Positions 62,201 through 64,000 are shown, counted from the stretch's first letter. The stretch is 64,000 nt of DNA from Watersipora subatra (GCF_963576615.1 NC_088715.1:63570981-63634980), one strand, 5' to 3'. The notes: generated by a model not told the origin, from the sequence alone. Program-made: numbers and translations.

Positions 62201-62875
62201 ATGTGTCAATGAAAGTATTGAGTTATATTTAGCTATTGTTATACCGTTGCAGTACAACGAGGAGCTGTTGGCCAAGGAGGGACCACAGGCTTTAAAGTCT
62301 CACAGAGAGCTTGTACTTGAAAGATCTGAAAAGGGAAAACCAGTCGTCGATGTGGATCCAAACCTTGTAAAAAAGCTCAAGCCTCACCAGGTAGGGTTGA
62401 TAACTCCATTGATTGCAAGCAGGTAGAATGAATAACTTCTCTGATGACAAGCATGGTTAATGATTTCAATGATGTCAAGCGGATAAGATTGATAACTCCA
62501 TAAATATTAAGTGGGTAGGTTTGATAACTCCCTCTTCCGTTTAGCTAAGATTGGTGACTCGCTTTAGCTCTATCAGATTGTCTTCTCATTTTATCCTTTT
62601 CTCGTAGTTTACTTGATCAGCAGCTGATAGAAAGTCTCCTAAGTCCTCGCACTTTGCTCCCGATACTCTCATAAGCCTCTCTCCCATCAAGTCAGAGACT
62701 GCTGGTAACTATCTTCTGATTTGAGGCACTGATCATATTGATTGATATCTTTTTACAGATAGATGCCGTACGATTTATGTGGGAATGTGTTTGTGAGACG
62801 GTTGAAAGGTCAAACAAAGGTCCTGGCGGAGGCTGCATACTAGCCCACTGCATGGGCCTCGGAAAAACACTCTCG
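14083..62875 (+). CDS. ATRX: ATRX chromatin remodeller gene (24 exons, 3' end off window)
   Basis: ATRX is a nuclear SNF2-family ATPase which, in known animals, works with DAXX to place histone H3.3 at repeats, telomeres and heterochromatin. The 24 exons listed below join without one phase conflict into about 1,831 codons. Domain order, counted from 14083: N-terminal SLEQLIGKLK (about residue 10); ADD domain (about 160-270) with GATA-like and PHD zinc fingers; a predicted helical region (about 435-500); a long acidic, Ser-rich, Lys-rich disordered region (500-1690); GRHKIRKVLDDKEL with a helical linker; KLKPHQ, the motif before helicase motif I; and GCILAHCMGLGKTLS, the Walker A site (about 1815-1831). 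Length and order match vertebrate ATRX, in which Walker A lies near residue 1600. The rest of the ATPase is beyond the window. Donors are GT except one GC donor at 20855. Confidence 0.95.
15316..15645. repeat. Tandem array of ACTTATAGTA-type units
   Basis: About 330 bp of alternating ACTTATAGTA and AATACTTATAGT units (10-12 bp, with a 21-22-bp higher unit). Pure AT-rich minisatellite with no coding potential. Confidence 0.95.
15787..16290. repeat. 14-bp minisatellite, unit GGGTTAAACTACCA
   Basis: About 36 head-to-tail copies of GGGTTAAACTACCA, varying mostly at the base before GGG and in ACC. Each unit contains GGGTTA, a permutation of the animal telomere hexamer, spaced by eight other bases. 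Confidence 0.95.
17358..18240 (+). mobile_element. Degenerate pogo/Tigger-like repeat, copy A
   Basis: A plus-strand frame at 17642-17760 reads TVLGKTTRHKKQYFTIILAH, then LANSMKL, resembling the VRTTGHEK-FTVVLACMADGTKLPP block of pogo/Tigger DDE transposases. It is riddled with stops and has no clear termini. The left part has 3.5 copies of a 16-bp GTACAAGTCGACCTGG unit. A second copy lies at 32290-34115, lacking about 150 bp here (17702-17850). At 18213-18214 this copy keeps the unfilled TA at which copy B carries an insertion. Confidence 0.7.
18994..19089 (+). CDS. ATRX: ATRX exon 3 (counting 14083 as exon 2)
   Basis: Acceptor tgtctacag, then T TAT ATA GCT: SYIAATANHETSVDEALPGV, ending MELDESTR at donor gttagt. 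Phase 2 in and out. Acidic, low-complexity N-terminal linker. Confidence 0.82.
19440..19900. repeat. Hairpin-rich segment with repeated GCCAATGGCAAATTGGC
   Basis: TTTGGCTACATG-ATAGTG-CATGTAGCCAAA forms a near-perfect hairpin (about 19479-19514). The phrase GCCAATGGCAAATTGGC recurs on both sides. A second palindrome, ATTCTATTGTGAAACA against TGTTTCACACTAGAAT, lies at about 19827-19864. This could be a decayed fold-back element. Confidence 0.6.
19914..20136. repeat. Dispersed repeat, intact relative of 52703-53290
   Basis: The run from CATCCAAAAAGGTTAATAT through GACATTTGATTCGC, AGGGTTAAATTTATCTTC and AATTCTGACGA to AAATACAACAC matches 52703-53190. There the same sequence is split by a MITE; here ATGTGAAAGGG marks the unfilled site. 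Confidence 0.8.
20769..20854 (+). CDS. ATRX: ATRX exon before the ADD domain, GC splice donor
   Basis: Acceptor gctcttgcag, then T ATG TGC AAG: SMCKVDPLPSSSAPKATSS, then DSKDEIPEG. The only donor giving phase 1, which the next exon needs, is GAAG followed by gcaagt, the standard GC-AG donor. The join yields PEGGTVVVNPEAP, which matches PKGTVIVQPEP just before the ADD domain in human ATRX, so the unusual donor is well supported. Confidence 0.85.
21280..21503 (+). CDS. ATRX: ATRX ADD domain, first part (GATA-like finger)
   Basis: Acceptor ttctacatag, phase 1 in and 0 out, donor gtatga. It ends in FHCTVCKDPLYVKEPQT, then IKQHPTLRVIVCK. CTVC and CK(GC) are the first zinc ligands of the ADD finger; human ATRX has VSCTACGQQV and IYRHPSLQVLICKNC here. 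In known ATRX this domain reads histone H3 unmodified at K4 and trimethylated at K9. Confidence 0.96.
21507..21586. repeat. ATATATCATATG microsatellite
   Basis: About 80 bp of alternating AT with CATATG islands, self-complementary, starting three bases past the exon's donor site and running up to the Tigger-like element. Confidence 0.9.
21722..23547 (-). mobile_element. Tc1/mariner element nested in the Tigger-like element
   Basis: Inverted termini CAGTGGTGTGCATAAACTTG and CAATGGTGTGCATAAACTGG with TA at both sides (21720-21721, 23548-23549); 1,826 bp, full length for Tc1. The transposase is on the minus strand and dead: see the pseudogene entry. Confidence 0.95.
22085..23103 (-). pseudogene. 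Tc1 transposase pseudogene
   Basis: Read from 23103 leftward: MPKVLSTERRAIILHLHKQQ, helix-turn-helix (QRQIAAEVGCSQKAVYTAIK), the GRPKKTT hook, a second helix-turn-helix (HPSTVRRRLLANGLKG), then a stop near 22710 just before WAKDKRFWTTAQWQRVLFSD, a further stop or frame change near 22597, then MVWGCMTAFGVG and YYQDDNAPCHRA with catalytic Asp, a stop replacing Trp at about 22303 in the usual WPAQSPDLNP block, and the C-terminus PRRCQMVIKNKGWPIKY. All DDE landmarks are present but at least three inactivating changes are visible. Confidence 0.92.
24719..25043. repeat. 24-bp minisatellite
   Basis: About 13 copies of AATGTCAGAGTCTGCAGGTG plus CTCA, with AGTTAGTAGG variants. Because 24 is divisible by three, long ORFs appear in two plus frames and one minus frame; they are artefacts. 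Confidence 0.95.
25271..25411 (+). CDS. ATRX: ATRX ADD domain, second part (PHD finger)
   Basis: Acceptor ttctcttctag, donor gtgagt, phase 0 both ends. It reads GCFSFYASGEFTRDEEGYD, NQCTWCGEGGNLLICDFC, PKAICKRCIR. The ligands CTWC, CDFC and CKRC and the EGGNL turn match human CRWCAEGGNLICCDFC and CKKC. The acidic EFTRDEEG segment corresponds to the H3-tail-contacting loop region. Confidence 0.97.
25622..25735 (+). CDS. ATRX: ATRX ADD domain, C-terminal part
   Basis: Acceptor attgtag, then AAT AAC TTT; donor gtaatg; phase 0 both ends. NNFKRDMLKNIESCSEWRC, then LVCDPKPLASHVLRSAQLQ. CLVC completes the PHD zinc sites and the following helix packs on the domain (human WYCYICHPEPL). Confidence 0.96.
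25736..26764 (+). other. ATRX intron
   Basis: About 1 kb, AT-rich. A hairpin lies at about 26318-26359 (TGCTATTTTTACAGT against ACTGTAAAAATAGCA). Nothing else seen. Confidence 0.7.
26765..26900 (+). CDS. ATRX: ATRX exon after the ADD domain
   Basis: Acceptor ccttacag, then KLIVDYEENLREKQAKVSAL, RDSRKIQVRAPQQPVKPVQP, FKSPA plus one base. An earlier GT (26846) would end in phase 0 and clash with the next exon; the GT at 26901 ends in phase 1 and fits, so it is preferred. Confidence 0.88.
26930..32196. repeat. 39-bp minisatellite (~125 copies), split by a MITE
   Basis: The unit is AACAATTGTCTCTGCC followed by TTAGCACAGTATGTAAGAGTAGT. Variants cluster at two places (TTAGCA/TTTACA/TTGACA/TTAACA and GTAGT/GTAGC). 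About 20 copies precede and 106 follow a MITE at 27697-28054. Multi-unit blocks are duplicated: the rare TTTCTGCC variant and the units after it recur 663 bp (17 units) apart, at 28070 and 28733. The 39-bp period is divisible by three, which creates stop-free frames of about 1,400 codons; these are not genes. Confidence 0.97.
27697..28054. mobile_element. 358-bp MITE inserted in the 39-bp satellite
   Basis: Inverted ends AGCCTGGTTCCCATATACGT and AGCCGGGTTCCCATATACGT, continuing through CGCAAAGCACCGGCG (about 35 bp). It is flanked by TAA at 27694-27696 and 28055-28057; removing element plus one TAA restores the satellite unit exactly. A 3-bp TAA target suits PIF/Harbinger-type elements. A second copy is at 52784-53123. 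Confidence 0.93.
32981..34088. mobile_element. CCCTAGGACACTTAT-ended element, copy 1
   Basis: Begins CCCTAGGACACTTAT and ends ATAAGTGTCCTAGGG. TA follows the right end and AA (mutated TA) precedes the left. The unfilled site in pogo-like copy A (18213-18214, AACTATGGGCCC) proves the boundaries. The interior carries another nested element (33261-33948). No transposase seen. Confidence 0.9.
33261..33948. mobile_element. CTGTAGAATGG-ended MITE nested in the CCCTAGG element
   Basis: Ends CTGTAGAATGGAATTTAAT and its inverse, flanked by TA (33259-33260, 33949-33950). The other CCCTAGG copy (42031-43215) shows GATAGTCC-type sequence without this insert at the same point, confirming a clean insertion. 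Confidence 0.88.
34505..34541. other. Perfect 16-bp hairpin
   Basis: AAAAACACTCGCATCC, a 5-base spacer AAGAA, then the exact inverse. Function unknown; possibly a young fold-back or replication-slippage product. Confidence 0.85.
34954..35753. mobile_element. TTAA-flanked piggyBac-like MITE
   Basis: Ends CTCTTTCACTACC and GGTCGTGAAAGAG are inverse with one mismatch. TTAA flanks both (34950-34953, 35754-35757). CYCTTTCACTACC ends with a TTAA target are typical of piggyBac-derived elements. The right end carries six tandem 20-bp units. No transposase. Confidence 0.82.
35622..35746. repeat. 20-bp tandem repeat x6
   Basis: Six identical copies of GTCGTACTACGTGGCTCGAG at the right end of the piggyBac-like element; the last unit merges into the terminal GGTCGTGAAAGAG. 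Each copy embeds the palindromes TACGTA-like CTACGTGG and CTCGAG. Confidence 0.95.
35871..36218 (+). CDS. ATRX: ATRX exon, Pro/Thr/Ala-rich linker
   Basis: Acceptor tttcttgcag; phase 1 in and out; donor gtaagt. The open frame starts with the carried G: GTHQIITGPLIRPKPSSVPA, later ITLRPPVPPAKTTMIAPNVT and NDSRVYIHVPARKNVQNNEK. No known domain; a diverged relic copy of its 3' half lies at 39985-40143. Confidence 0.9.
36467..36663 (+). CDS. ATRX: ATRX exon, helical region
   Basis: Acceptor attttacag; phase 1 in, 0 out; donor gtatta. ALLSVNLSTIATQYVAAQKV, then CDQIFLENLVREHNNFSIAL, KQAKDILLAAHDCYKSTLAG. It is amphipathic and probably corresponds to the conserved helical segment after the ADD domain in human ATRX (KLIETTANMN, LADIKKAHLAL). 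Nothing more specific is claimed. Confidence 0.88.
36706..36824. repeat. 60-bp tandem duplication
   Basis: Two nearly identical copies starting ACGGATGCTAGCATGTAGCT, about 40 bp downstream of an exon donor; they differ by one base (CTGCAG against CTGTAG). Confidence 0.95.
36942..37817. mobile_element. TTAA-flanked element with long inverted ends, copy 2
   Basis: Same family as 8711-9607: AGGTTGACTTGCAACAAAAT at the left and its inverse at the right, with intact TTAA on both sides (36938-36941, 37818-37821). The inverted ends span well over 100 bp. No transposase. Confidence 0.9.
38209..38275. repeat. GATTATATGATTATAGATT tandem stretch
   Basis: Short AT-rich tandem repeat built from GATTATA and TGATTATA units. 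Confidence 0.85.
39001..39862 (-). mobile_element. Harbinger-like element with transposase remnant
   Basis: Ends AAAGGCCGGTTCACACTATA and AAAGGCTGGTTCACACTATG are inverse, and GCCGTAT--CGGCG follows on each side. AT flanks both ends (38999-39000, 39863-39864); TA shifted by one base is equally possible. The minus-strand ORF 39590-39366 starts MLKMNRKLKLRKVLVSALLR, then RRSNRLRQQ and PRREEIEDN, in the style of the Arg-rich N-terminus of Harbinger transposases. The catalytic region is absent. Confidence 0.75.
39985..40143 (+). pseudogene. Relic duplicate of an ATRX exon
   Basis: After tatctctcag the frame reads RPPVPSAKTTPIEPKVTSAK, then VIPTSTAGKVTAT and NDSRVYINVPAQSL followed by TAG. This is a diverged copy of the 3' half of exon 35871-36218 (RPPVPPAKTTMIAPNVTSAK, NDSRVYIHVPARKN). 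The acceptor-like AG survives, but the region matching the original donor is gone and a stop follows. A weaker match (AATAAGGCTG) lies about 95 bp upstream, suggesting the copy was once longer. Confidence 0.88.
40416..41062. repeat. 43-bp minisatellite (~15 copies)
   Basis: Unit ACAAGGCTGCTTGAAGCCTT, then GACATCATCATCTAACACCTCCT, with 40-bp variants lacking one CAT. The core AAGGCTGCTTGAAGCCTT is itself an inverted repeat, so every unit can form a small hairpin. Confidence 0.95.
41358..41615 (+). CDS. ATRX: ATRX exon, Pro/Ser/Ala-rich
   Basis: Acceptor cttgttcag, phase 0 both ends, donor gtaggt. NSSVAGETSAAKDAPIPIPT, then MPMLKLSKIPLNGSSQSSSS, ending EHREFIDIDELK. PMLKLSKIPL may be a chromoshadow-type docking peptide, but the fit to PxVxL is imperfect. 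Confidence 0.9.
42171..42932. mobile_element. hAT-type element nested in the CCCTAGG element
   Basis: Ends TAGGCCTGTATTCACTGG and, inverted, CAGGCCCGTATTCTCTGG. A perfect 8-bp target duplication TTGATAGT lies at 42163-42170 and 42933-42940. Copy 1 of the host element confirms the uninterrupted sequence (CATTGATAGTCCAAG). Confidence 0.9.
42310..42867 (-). mobile_element. Truncated Tigger-like fragment inside the hAT element
   Basis: Matches the complete Tigger-like MITE at 51687-52415 in the opposite orientation: AAAACTTGACCGCAGTTAAA, AGCGGGTGTTTGGTAAAACC and GAGTTATCCGAGTTGGACTG, followed by TA at 42868. The end that would correspond to the MITE's other terminus is missing. Confidence 0.75.
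44009..44492 (+). CDS. ATRX: ATRX exon, acidic disordered region
   Basis: Acceptor tcttccatag, phase 0 in, 1 out, donor gtacgg. KTEQPQHVINLCSDDDEDPT, later EEQLELSSEDDLVGVTPRIL, RPRGTNTVSKDNLPPRSGK. VINLCSDDDED resembles a SUMO-interacting motif (hydrophobic core followed by acids). Confidence 0.9.
44958..45368 (+). CDS. ATRX: ATRX exon with coding minisatellite
   Basis: Acceptor gctctgcag, phase 1 both ends, donor gtaaga. The first 190 bases are seven 27-bp repeats encoding GEEKGSSST (variants with Phe, Lys or Ile). Then SVIRKSTRISVPSGKAIEKS and an acidic tail. The plus-one frames of the repeat (VKRKAPALQ) are also open because 27 is divisible by three; only the GEEKGSSST frame matches the splice phases. 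Confidence 0.9.
45369..46266 (+). other. ATRX intron, nothing recognised
   Basis: About 900 bp of AT-rich sequence with no clear element, array or coding segment. Confidence 0.6.
46267..46383 (+). CDS. ATRX: ATRX exon, basic/acidic helix
   Basis: Acceptor tataacag, phase 1 both ends, donor gtacgt. GCEAKAGPSGITRRALRRLI, then KEQEKEESEKSKKPSHQSP. Charged, probably helical. Confidence 0.9.
46384..48276 (+). other. ATRX intron with an unexplained coding-like segment
   Basis: A pair of diverged direct repeats (46503-46545 and 47157-47200: CACTYTGAATCAT, AAACGGTA) brackets about 600 bp, possibly the remains of a retroelement or fold-back. The coding-like segment at 47486-48071 is described separately. 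Confidence 0.6.
47486..48071 (+). pseudogene. Unrecognised coding-like segment, broken frames
   Basis: Three consecutive pieces read like protein: RPPEVAQIVDRWQITDVCQV and FFTVAGHKPIRHVDSHKLGY up to a stop at about 47693; VEAPVHDYIKSEKHFYSVV to a stop at 47776-47778; then, continuing in the same frame, KSDQHQCIVALHGAPLRSQS, IHRKYLYTTVLNRAAEVISG, TLNFVERIKKSNLSKEFVSS and SDEDSSSGENLKDPSDVIIS to a stop at about 48073. I do not recognise the family. A strong gtgagt donor lies just before the last stop, but its phase does not fit the flanking ATRX exons. Most likely a decayed gene or retrocopy; a cryptic exon is the alternative. Confidence 0.4.
48277..49350 (+). CDS. ATRX: ATRX large exon, disordered Ser/Glu/Lys-rich region
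   Basis: The longest ATRX exon (1,074 bp). Acceptor tgttttcatag, phase 1 both ends, donor gtagct. It contains 358 codons with repeated SDEE, SDLEEDN and SSDEDLLFASQVF blocks and basic patches (RRRTKRGSPKKRAS). Human ATRX has the same kind of low-complexity region, which carries many partner-binding sites including that for DAXX. The ORF continues 5' and 3' into intron; the splice sites are set by phase. Confidence 0.92.
49516..49765 (+). CDS. ATRX: ATRX exon
   Basis: Acceptor atttttttag, phase 1 in, 2 out, donor gtaagt. AVAKASDSSDATLTDTVQNT, then ELRDALLSSSDTSSDPPPRV, ILRRRAKRIHAKNKS. Acidic then basic. Confidence 0.92.
49763..49922. repeat. 41-bp tandem repeat starting at the splice donor
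   Basis: Four copies of GTAAGTCTAGATGTCTTTG followed by AGTATAGTGTTTATA. The first unit contains the real donor gtaagt; later units carry gtaagg at the same place. Confidence 0.92.
49766..50903 (+). other. ATRX intron
   Basis: Starts with a 41-bp tandem repeat that includes the donor, followed by the CCGTACTTTTC element at 49927-50324. The remaining 580 bp is unremarkable. Confidence 0.8.
49927..50324. mobile_element. CCGTACTTTTC-ended MITE
   Basis: Ends CCGTACTTTTCAGACTAT and ATAGTCCGAAAAGTACGG are inverse with one mismatch. GTGCGGCTTATA repeats in both arms. TAGTA (or TA) flanks both ends. This terminal sequence (CCGTAYTTTTCGGACTATA) is of a kind found in many animal genomes. Confidence 0.88.
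50904..51038 (+). CDS. ATRX: ATRX exon, helical/coiled region
   Basis: Acceptor atatcttccag, phase 2 in and out, donor gtacga (weak). FMRKRADGLRISLMEQRQSA, LQKLLLEIESKSVQEMDTDD, KLSL. Read-through would stop after LKYENFNG. The donor is chosen because AA plus G continues in frame at 53928. Confidence 0.82.
51470..51636. repeat. 48-bp tandem repeat (~3.5 copies)
   Basis: Unit TTTAGTCACTTTATATATGT, CATGCAGTCACTTATACATCACTTATAC. Confidence 0.95.
51687..52415. mobile_element. Complete Tigger-like MITE
   Basis: Ends CAGTCAAACGTGGATAACTC and GAGTTATCCATTTTTGACTG, flanked by TA (51685-51686, 52416-52417); 729 bp. Interior GATAACTCGA motifs and CCGTTCCCACGTAATGATAA match the element at 21587-24533; other interior sequence matches 42310-42867 and the inverted repeats at 59.9 and 61.1 kb. 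Non-autonomous. Confidence 0.93.
52703..53290. repeat. Dispersed repeat split by a MITE
   Basis: Left part 52703-52783 and right part 53124-53190 correspond to an uninterrupted sequence at 19914-20060. It ends with a GCCACCTCTATTTGACT 17-bp tandem repeat (53190-53285, about five copies), whose inverse occurs singly at 11600-11710. Confidence 0.85.
52784..53123. mobile_element. TAA-flanked MITE, second copy
   Basis: Ends ATCCTGGTTCCCATATACGT and, inverted, AACCTGGTTCCTATATCG; TAA at 52781-52783 and 53124-53126. The interior is that of the 27697 copy reversed (GCATGGCGAGCGAACA, GTTTAGCGCTGTTCAAATTT). The unfilled site at about 19981 confirms the insertion. Confidence 0.92.
53928..54169 (+). 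CDS. ATRX: ATRX exon with conserved DLEKEI motif
   Basis: Acceptor gtcctctag, phase 2 in, 1 out, donor gtatgt. SQVVLTRMDLTDEQVVKKLV, later ADSDLEKEIERLAKF and SAGTKSKKLRSSQRKNRVK. SDLEKEIERLAKF matches SELEKEIKSMSKI of human ATRX, followed in both by a Lys-rich stretch. Confidence 0.93.
54170..56168 (+). other. 2-kb ATRX intron
   Basis: More than half is the hairpin-rich element at 54806-55951. The flanks show nothing. Confidence 0.85.
54806..55951. mobile_element. Hairpin-rich element with CCCTGAGCAAGCAAAACGC ends
   Basis: The left end ATAATTCTGCCCTGAGCAAG (then CAAAACGC) is repeated in exact inverse at the right end (28 bp). Inside are two hairpins built from the same core: CAATCAAAACGCC-TTATC/GATAGGGCGTTTTGATTG (about 54996-55035) and GCAATCAAAACGCCTATC/GATAGGGCGTTTTGATTGC (about 55660-55699), plus single AAAACGCCCTATC copies at 54828 and 54957. 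No ORF of note. Target duplication not clear. Confidence 0.8.
56169..56317 (+). CDS. ATRX: ATRX exon, acidic
   Basis: Acceptor ctctctag, phase 1 in, 0 out, donor gttggt. KHQKKKVGVMESDASLSDLD, AAQSDEEPDVDTSGSDSDSQ, RSDIIIIPNK. IIIIP is a possible SUMO-interacting core next to acids. Confidence 0.9.
56318..56676 (+). other. Short ATRX intron, nothing recognised
   Basis: 359 bp of AT-rich sequence. Confidence 0.8.
56677..56816 (+). CDS. ATRX: ATRX exon, helix plus acidic stretch
   Basis: Acceptor ctacgtag, phase 0 in, 2 out, donor gtaagt. DQLANEEAMKSLLQMMADSE, SEANSLSSVDSSDSDTEKEA. The pattern (AMKSLLQMMADSESE) is like the MLLEEIKANLSSDEDGSS segment of human ATRX. Confidence 0.92.
56817..58152 (+). 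other. ATRX intron
   Basis: Contains a CTCTATGACTCACT-type simple tandem repeat (57680-57790) and a short AAGTATATGTCATGGTACT duplication at about 57907-57945. No coding signal. Confidence 0.8.
57680..57790. repeat. Imperfect CTCTATGACTCAC tandem repeat
   Basis: About eight degenerate copies of a 12-16-bp unit. Confidence 0.88.
58153..58341 (+). CDS. ATRX: ATRX exon, basic then acidic
   Basis: Acceptor gactgttgcag, phase 2 in and out, donor gtaaga. KSKRKGRKLHPLEQEGLGEK, later SSVSSASSSSESYDDDLDSS, DSEIILRGKKRKFHL. EIILRGKKRK pairs an acidic-hydrophobic core with a likely nuclear localisation signal. Confidence 0.92.
58342..59573 (+). other. ATRX intron
   Basis: Contains a possible degenerate inverted-repeat element (58585-59305). 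No coding signal. Confidence 0.7.
58585..59305. mobile_element. Possible old inverted-repeat element
   Basis: Left AGGTGCAAACACGCTAGGCG and right (inverted) AAACGCAAATGCACTAGAGA are about 70% alike over 32 bp. No target duplication found. Confidence 0.35.
59574..59691 (+). CDS. ATRX: ATRX exon, basic region
   Basis: Acceptor gcttatttag, phase 2 in, 0 out, donor gtgacc. SGSETDNTIDKKLSSRDSRR, TKKGRRKRVVRMNSSSSDE. The RRTKKGRRKRVVR block resembles the Lys/Arg stretch (KQKKKRRRIKV) preceding the acidic tract of human ATRX. Confidence 0.92.
59855..61175. mobile_element. Fold-back structure: inverted repeats around a 29-bp satellite
   Basis: The left arm (about 59869-59985, GACTGCCAGGATGTTTCA, GATTAAAATTGATAAAACTT, GATCACGGTTAAAACGCT) is the inverse of the right arm (about 61025-61170). 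The arms are related to the interior of the Tigger-like MITE at 51687-52415, so this is probably a derivative in which a satellite expanded between two inverted copies. Confidence 0.75.
60061..60992. repeat. 29-bp minisatellite (~32 copies)
   Basis: Unit GCTGATATCAATAACTAGAG, ATATCAATA, alternating with ATATCGATA. Each unit holds two partly palindromic ATATCRAT words. Confidence 0.96.
61592..61762 (+). CDS. ATRX: ATRX exon, linker just before the ATPase
   Basis: Acceptor cctttttgcag, phase 0 both ends, donor gtgtat. QDDTGSSSDSDIMETTPVKG, RHKIRKVLDDKELKATTKSA, HKLEMERRKRIEEMQKK. RHKIRKVLDDKELKATTKSA aligns with KKIRKILKDDKLRTETQNAL, and ERRKRIEE with EERRKRIAE, of human ATRX. A tandem acceptor (gcagcag) could drop the first Gln. 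Confidence 0.96.
61763..62252 (+). other. ATRX intron, nothing recognised
   Basis: About 490 bp; a short AGTCACTTGCCAAGACCTGTC duplication at about 61928-61970 is the only feature. Confidence 0.75.
62253..62390 (+). CDS. ATRX: ATRX exon, start of SNF2 ATPase region
   Basis: Acceptor taccgttgcag, phase 0 both ends, donor gtaggg. YNEELLAKEGPQALKSHREL, VLERSEKGKPVVDVDPNLVK, KLKPHQ. KLKPHQ is the conserved lead-in to motif I (human VIKLKPHQVDGVQFMW). Confidence 0.96.
62391..62758 (+). other. ATRX intron, nothing recognised
   Basis: 368 bp; a loose repetition of GGTTGATAACTCC-type phrases at 62393-62540 is the only pattern. Confidence 0.75.
62759..62875 (+). CDS. ATRX: ATRX exon with Walker A motif
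   Basis: Acceptor tctttttacag, phase 0 both ends, donor gtaaat. IDAVRFMWECVCETVERSNK, then GPGGGCILAHCMGLGKTLS. GLGKT is the ATP-binding P-loop; ILAHCMGLGKTL is nearly identical to human ATRX. Where human ATRX has VDGVQFMWD after KLKPHQ, this has IDAVRFMWE. Confidence 0.98.
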
Positions 62876-62974
62876 GTAAATTATATCACTAGATTATAAC
62901 TAACGGCGCGCATAACGTTATACTCCTAGTATGCAGAAAGCTATTTTTACTAGCAAGGGATGCGAATGTTGCAT

Positions 62975-63540
62975 AGTTAACCTACAGTAGTTAACCTAGA
63001 ATAGTTAACCTAGAGTAGCTAACCTACAGTAGTTAACCTACAGTAGTTAACCTAGAATAGTTAACCTAGAGTAGCTAACCTACAGTAGTTAACCTACAGT
63101 AGTTAACCTACAGTAGTTAACCTACAGTAGTTAACCTACAGTAGTTAACCTACAGTAGTTAGCCTACAGTAGTTAACCTATAGTAGTTAACCTACAGTAG
63201 TTAACCTACAGTAGTTAACCTACAGTAGTTAACCTACAGTAGTTAACCTACAGTAGTTAACCTACAGTAGTTAGCCTACAGTAGTTAACCTATAGTAGTT
63301 AACCTACAGTAGTTAACCTACAGTAGTTAACCTACAGTAGTTAACCTACAGTAGTTAACCTACAGTAGTTAACCTACAGTAGTTAACCTACAGTAGTTAG
63401 CCTACAGTAGTTAACCTACAGTAGTTAACCTACAGTAGTTAACCTACAGTAGTTAACCTACAGTAGTTTACCTACAGTAGTTTACCTACAGTAGTTTACC
63501 TACAGTAGTTTACCTACAGTAGTTAACCTACAGTAGTTAG
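62975..63540. repeat. 14-bp minisatellite, unit AGTTAACCTACAGT
   Basis: About 40 copies, very homogeneous, with GTTAGCC, GTTTACC and CCTATAG variants. It starts about 100 bp after an exon donor. Confidence 0.96.
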
Positions 63541-63775
63541 TTTAGAGGGAACTAGCAAATCTTCAGGGTAGTGTATTACATTTACGTTCCAATATCTTCA
63601 AGACTGCCCACACAGTCGGTGTATTTTTACGGGTAAGCAATTTAGATTCTCTCTAGAGCTTTTACCTGCCTTTGTGTTAATATCTGGCTTTGACATTTGT
63701 AGTTTTGTGATTTTTCAGCTGCTGAGTTTTCTGAAGTGGGAATACTTTCCTATACTCCATCTATTATAAATCCTT

Positions 63776-63885
63776 TGCTGTCTAAGATGTAGGGCCTAGC
63801 TTTAGGCCCTAGCTTGCTGTCTAAGATGTAGGCCCTAGCCTTAGGCCCTAGCTTGCTGTCTAAGATGTAGGCCCTAGCTTGCGCT
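63776..63885. repeat. ~39-bp tandem repeat (2.7 copies)
   Basis: Unit GCTGTCTAAGATGTAGGCCC, TAGCYTTAGGCCCTAGCTT. Confidence 0.9.
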
Positions 63886-64000
63886 ATAAATCTTTTTGTA
63901 TTAAAACTGTCTAATGAGATTTTTTAAAGCAATTTTAAAGGCAATCGTATAAACGCTGCTCACTTTTAACGGTTCAGCACAACTGTGCAAGTTTCTAGAG

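Larger units (their letters stand above)
62876..64000 (+). other. ATRX intron running off the window
   Basis: Holds the 14-bp array and the 39-bp repeat listed below. A small open segment at about 63580-63640 (IFKTAHTVGVFLR before gtaagc) does not match the next conserved ATPase block and is not called. Confidence 0.75.

Noticed and set aside
63560..63645. Possible next ATRX exon (IFKTAHTVGVFLR, gtaagc)
   Set aside because: Does not match the conserved block after GLGKTL and lacks a convincing acceptor.

Overview
The window is animal nuclear DNA: AT-rich, spliced genes, long introns, many DNA transposons and minisatellites. Two animal genes can be read exon by exon. I cannot name the species. 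A Na+/K+-ATPase beta subunit fixes it as a metazoan, and the style (small conserved exons, heavy MITE and satellite load) suits a marine invertebrate, perhaps lophotrochozoan; that is inference only.

Gene 1 (minus strand, 6226 down to about 1147, running off the left edge) is the Na+/K+-ATPase beta subunit (ATP1B family). Four exons join with matching splice phases: cytoplasmic N-terminus, transmembrane segment, and the start of the extracellular domain. Its introns hold an 8-bp-TSD hAT element (3062-4128) and a terminal-inverted-repeat element (5356-6035).

Gene 2 (plus strand, at least 14083-62875, running off the right edge) is ATRX. I traced 24 consecutive exons whose phases all match (about 1,830 residues): a short N-terminus, the ADD histone-reading domain (21280-25735), a long Ser/Asp/Glu/Lys-rich disordered middle, and the first SNF2 ATPase exons ending at the Walker A motif (62759-62875). 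The first coding exon is uncertain (a candidate ATG lies at 10854). The two genes are divergent, separated by about 4.6-8 kb containing a TTAA-flanked element.

The ATRX introns are the rest of the story. They contain a 5.3-kb 39-bp minisatellite split by a MITE; a Tc1 element nested in a Tigger-like element; two separate three-level transposon nests, one with its empty site preserved elsewhere in the window; a pair of TAA-flanked MITEs; a hairpin-rich element with an internal GCGTTTTG motif; a 29-bp satellite framed by inverted repeats; a relic duplicated exon; and at least six further tandem arrays, several starting right beside splice donors. The very long ORFs at 27.9-32.2 kb are artefacts of a repeat unit divisible by three, not genes.

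No rRNA, CRISPR array or bacterial feature was seen, and no tRNA was recognised by eye.
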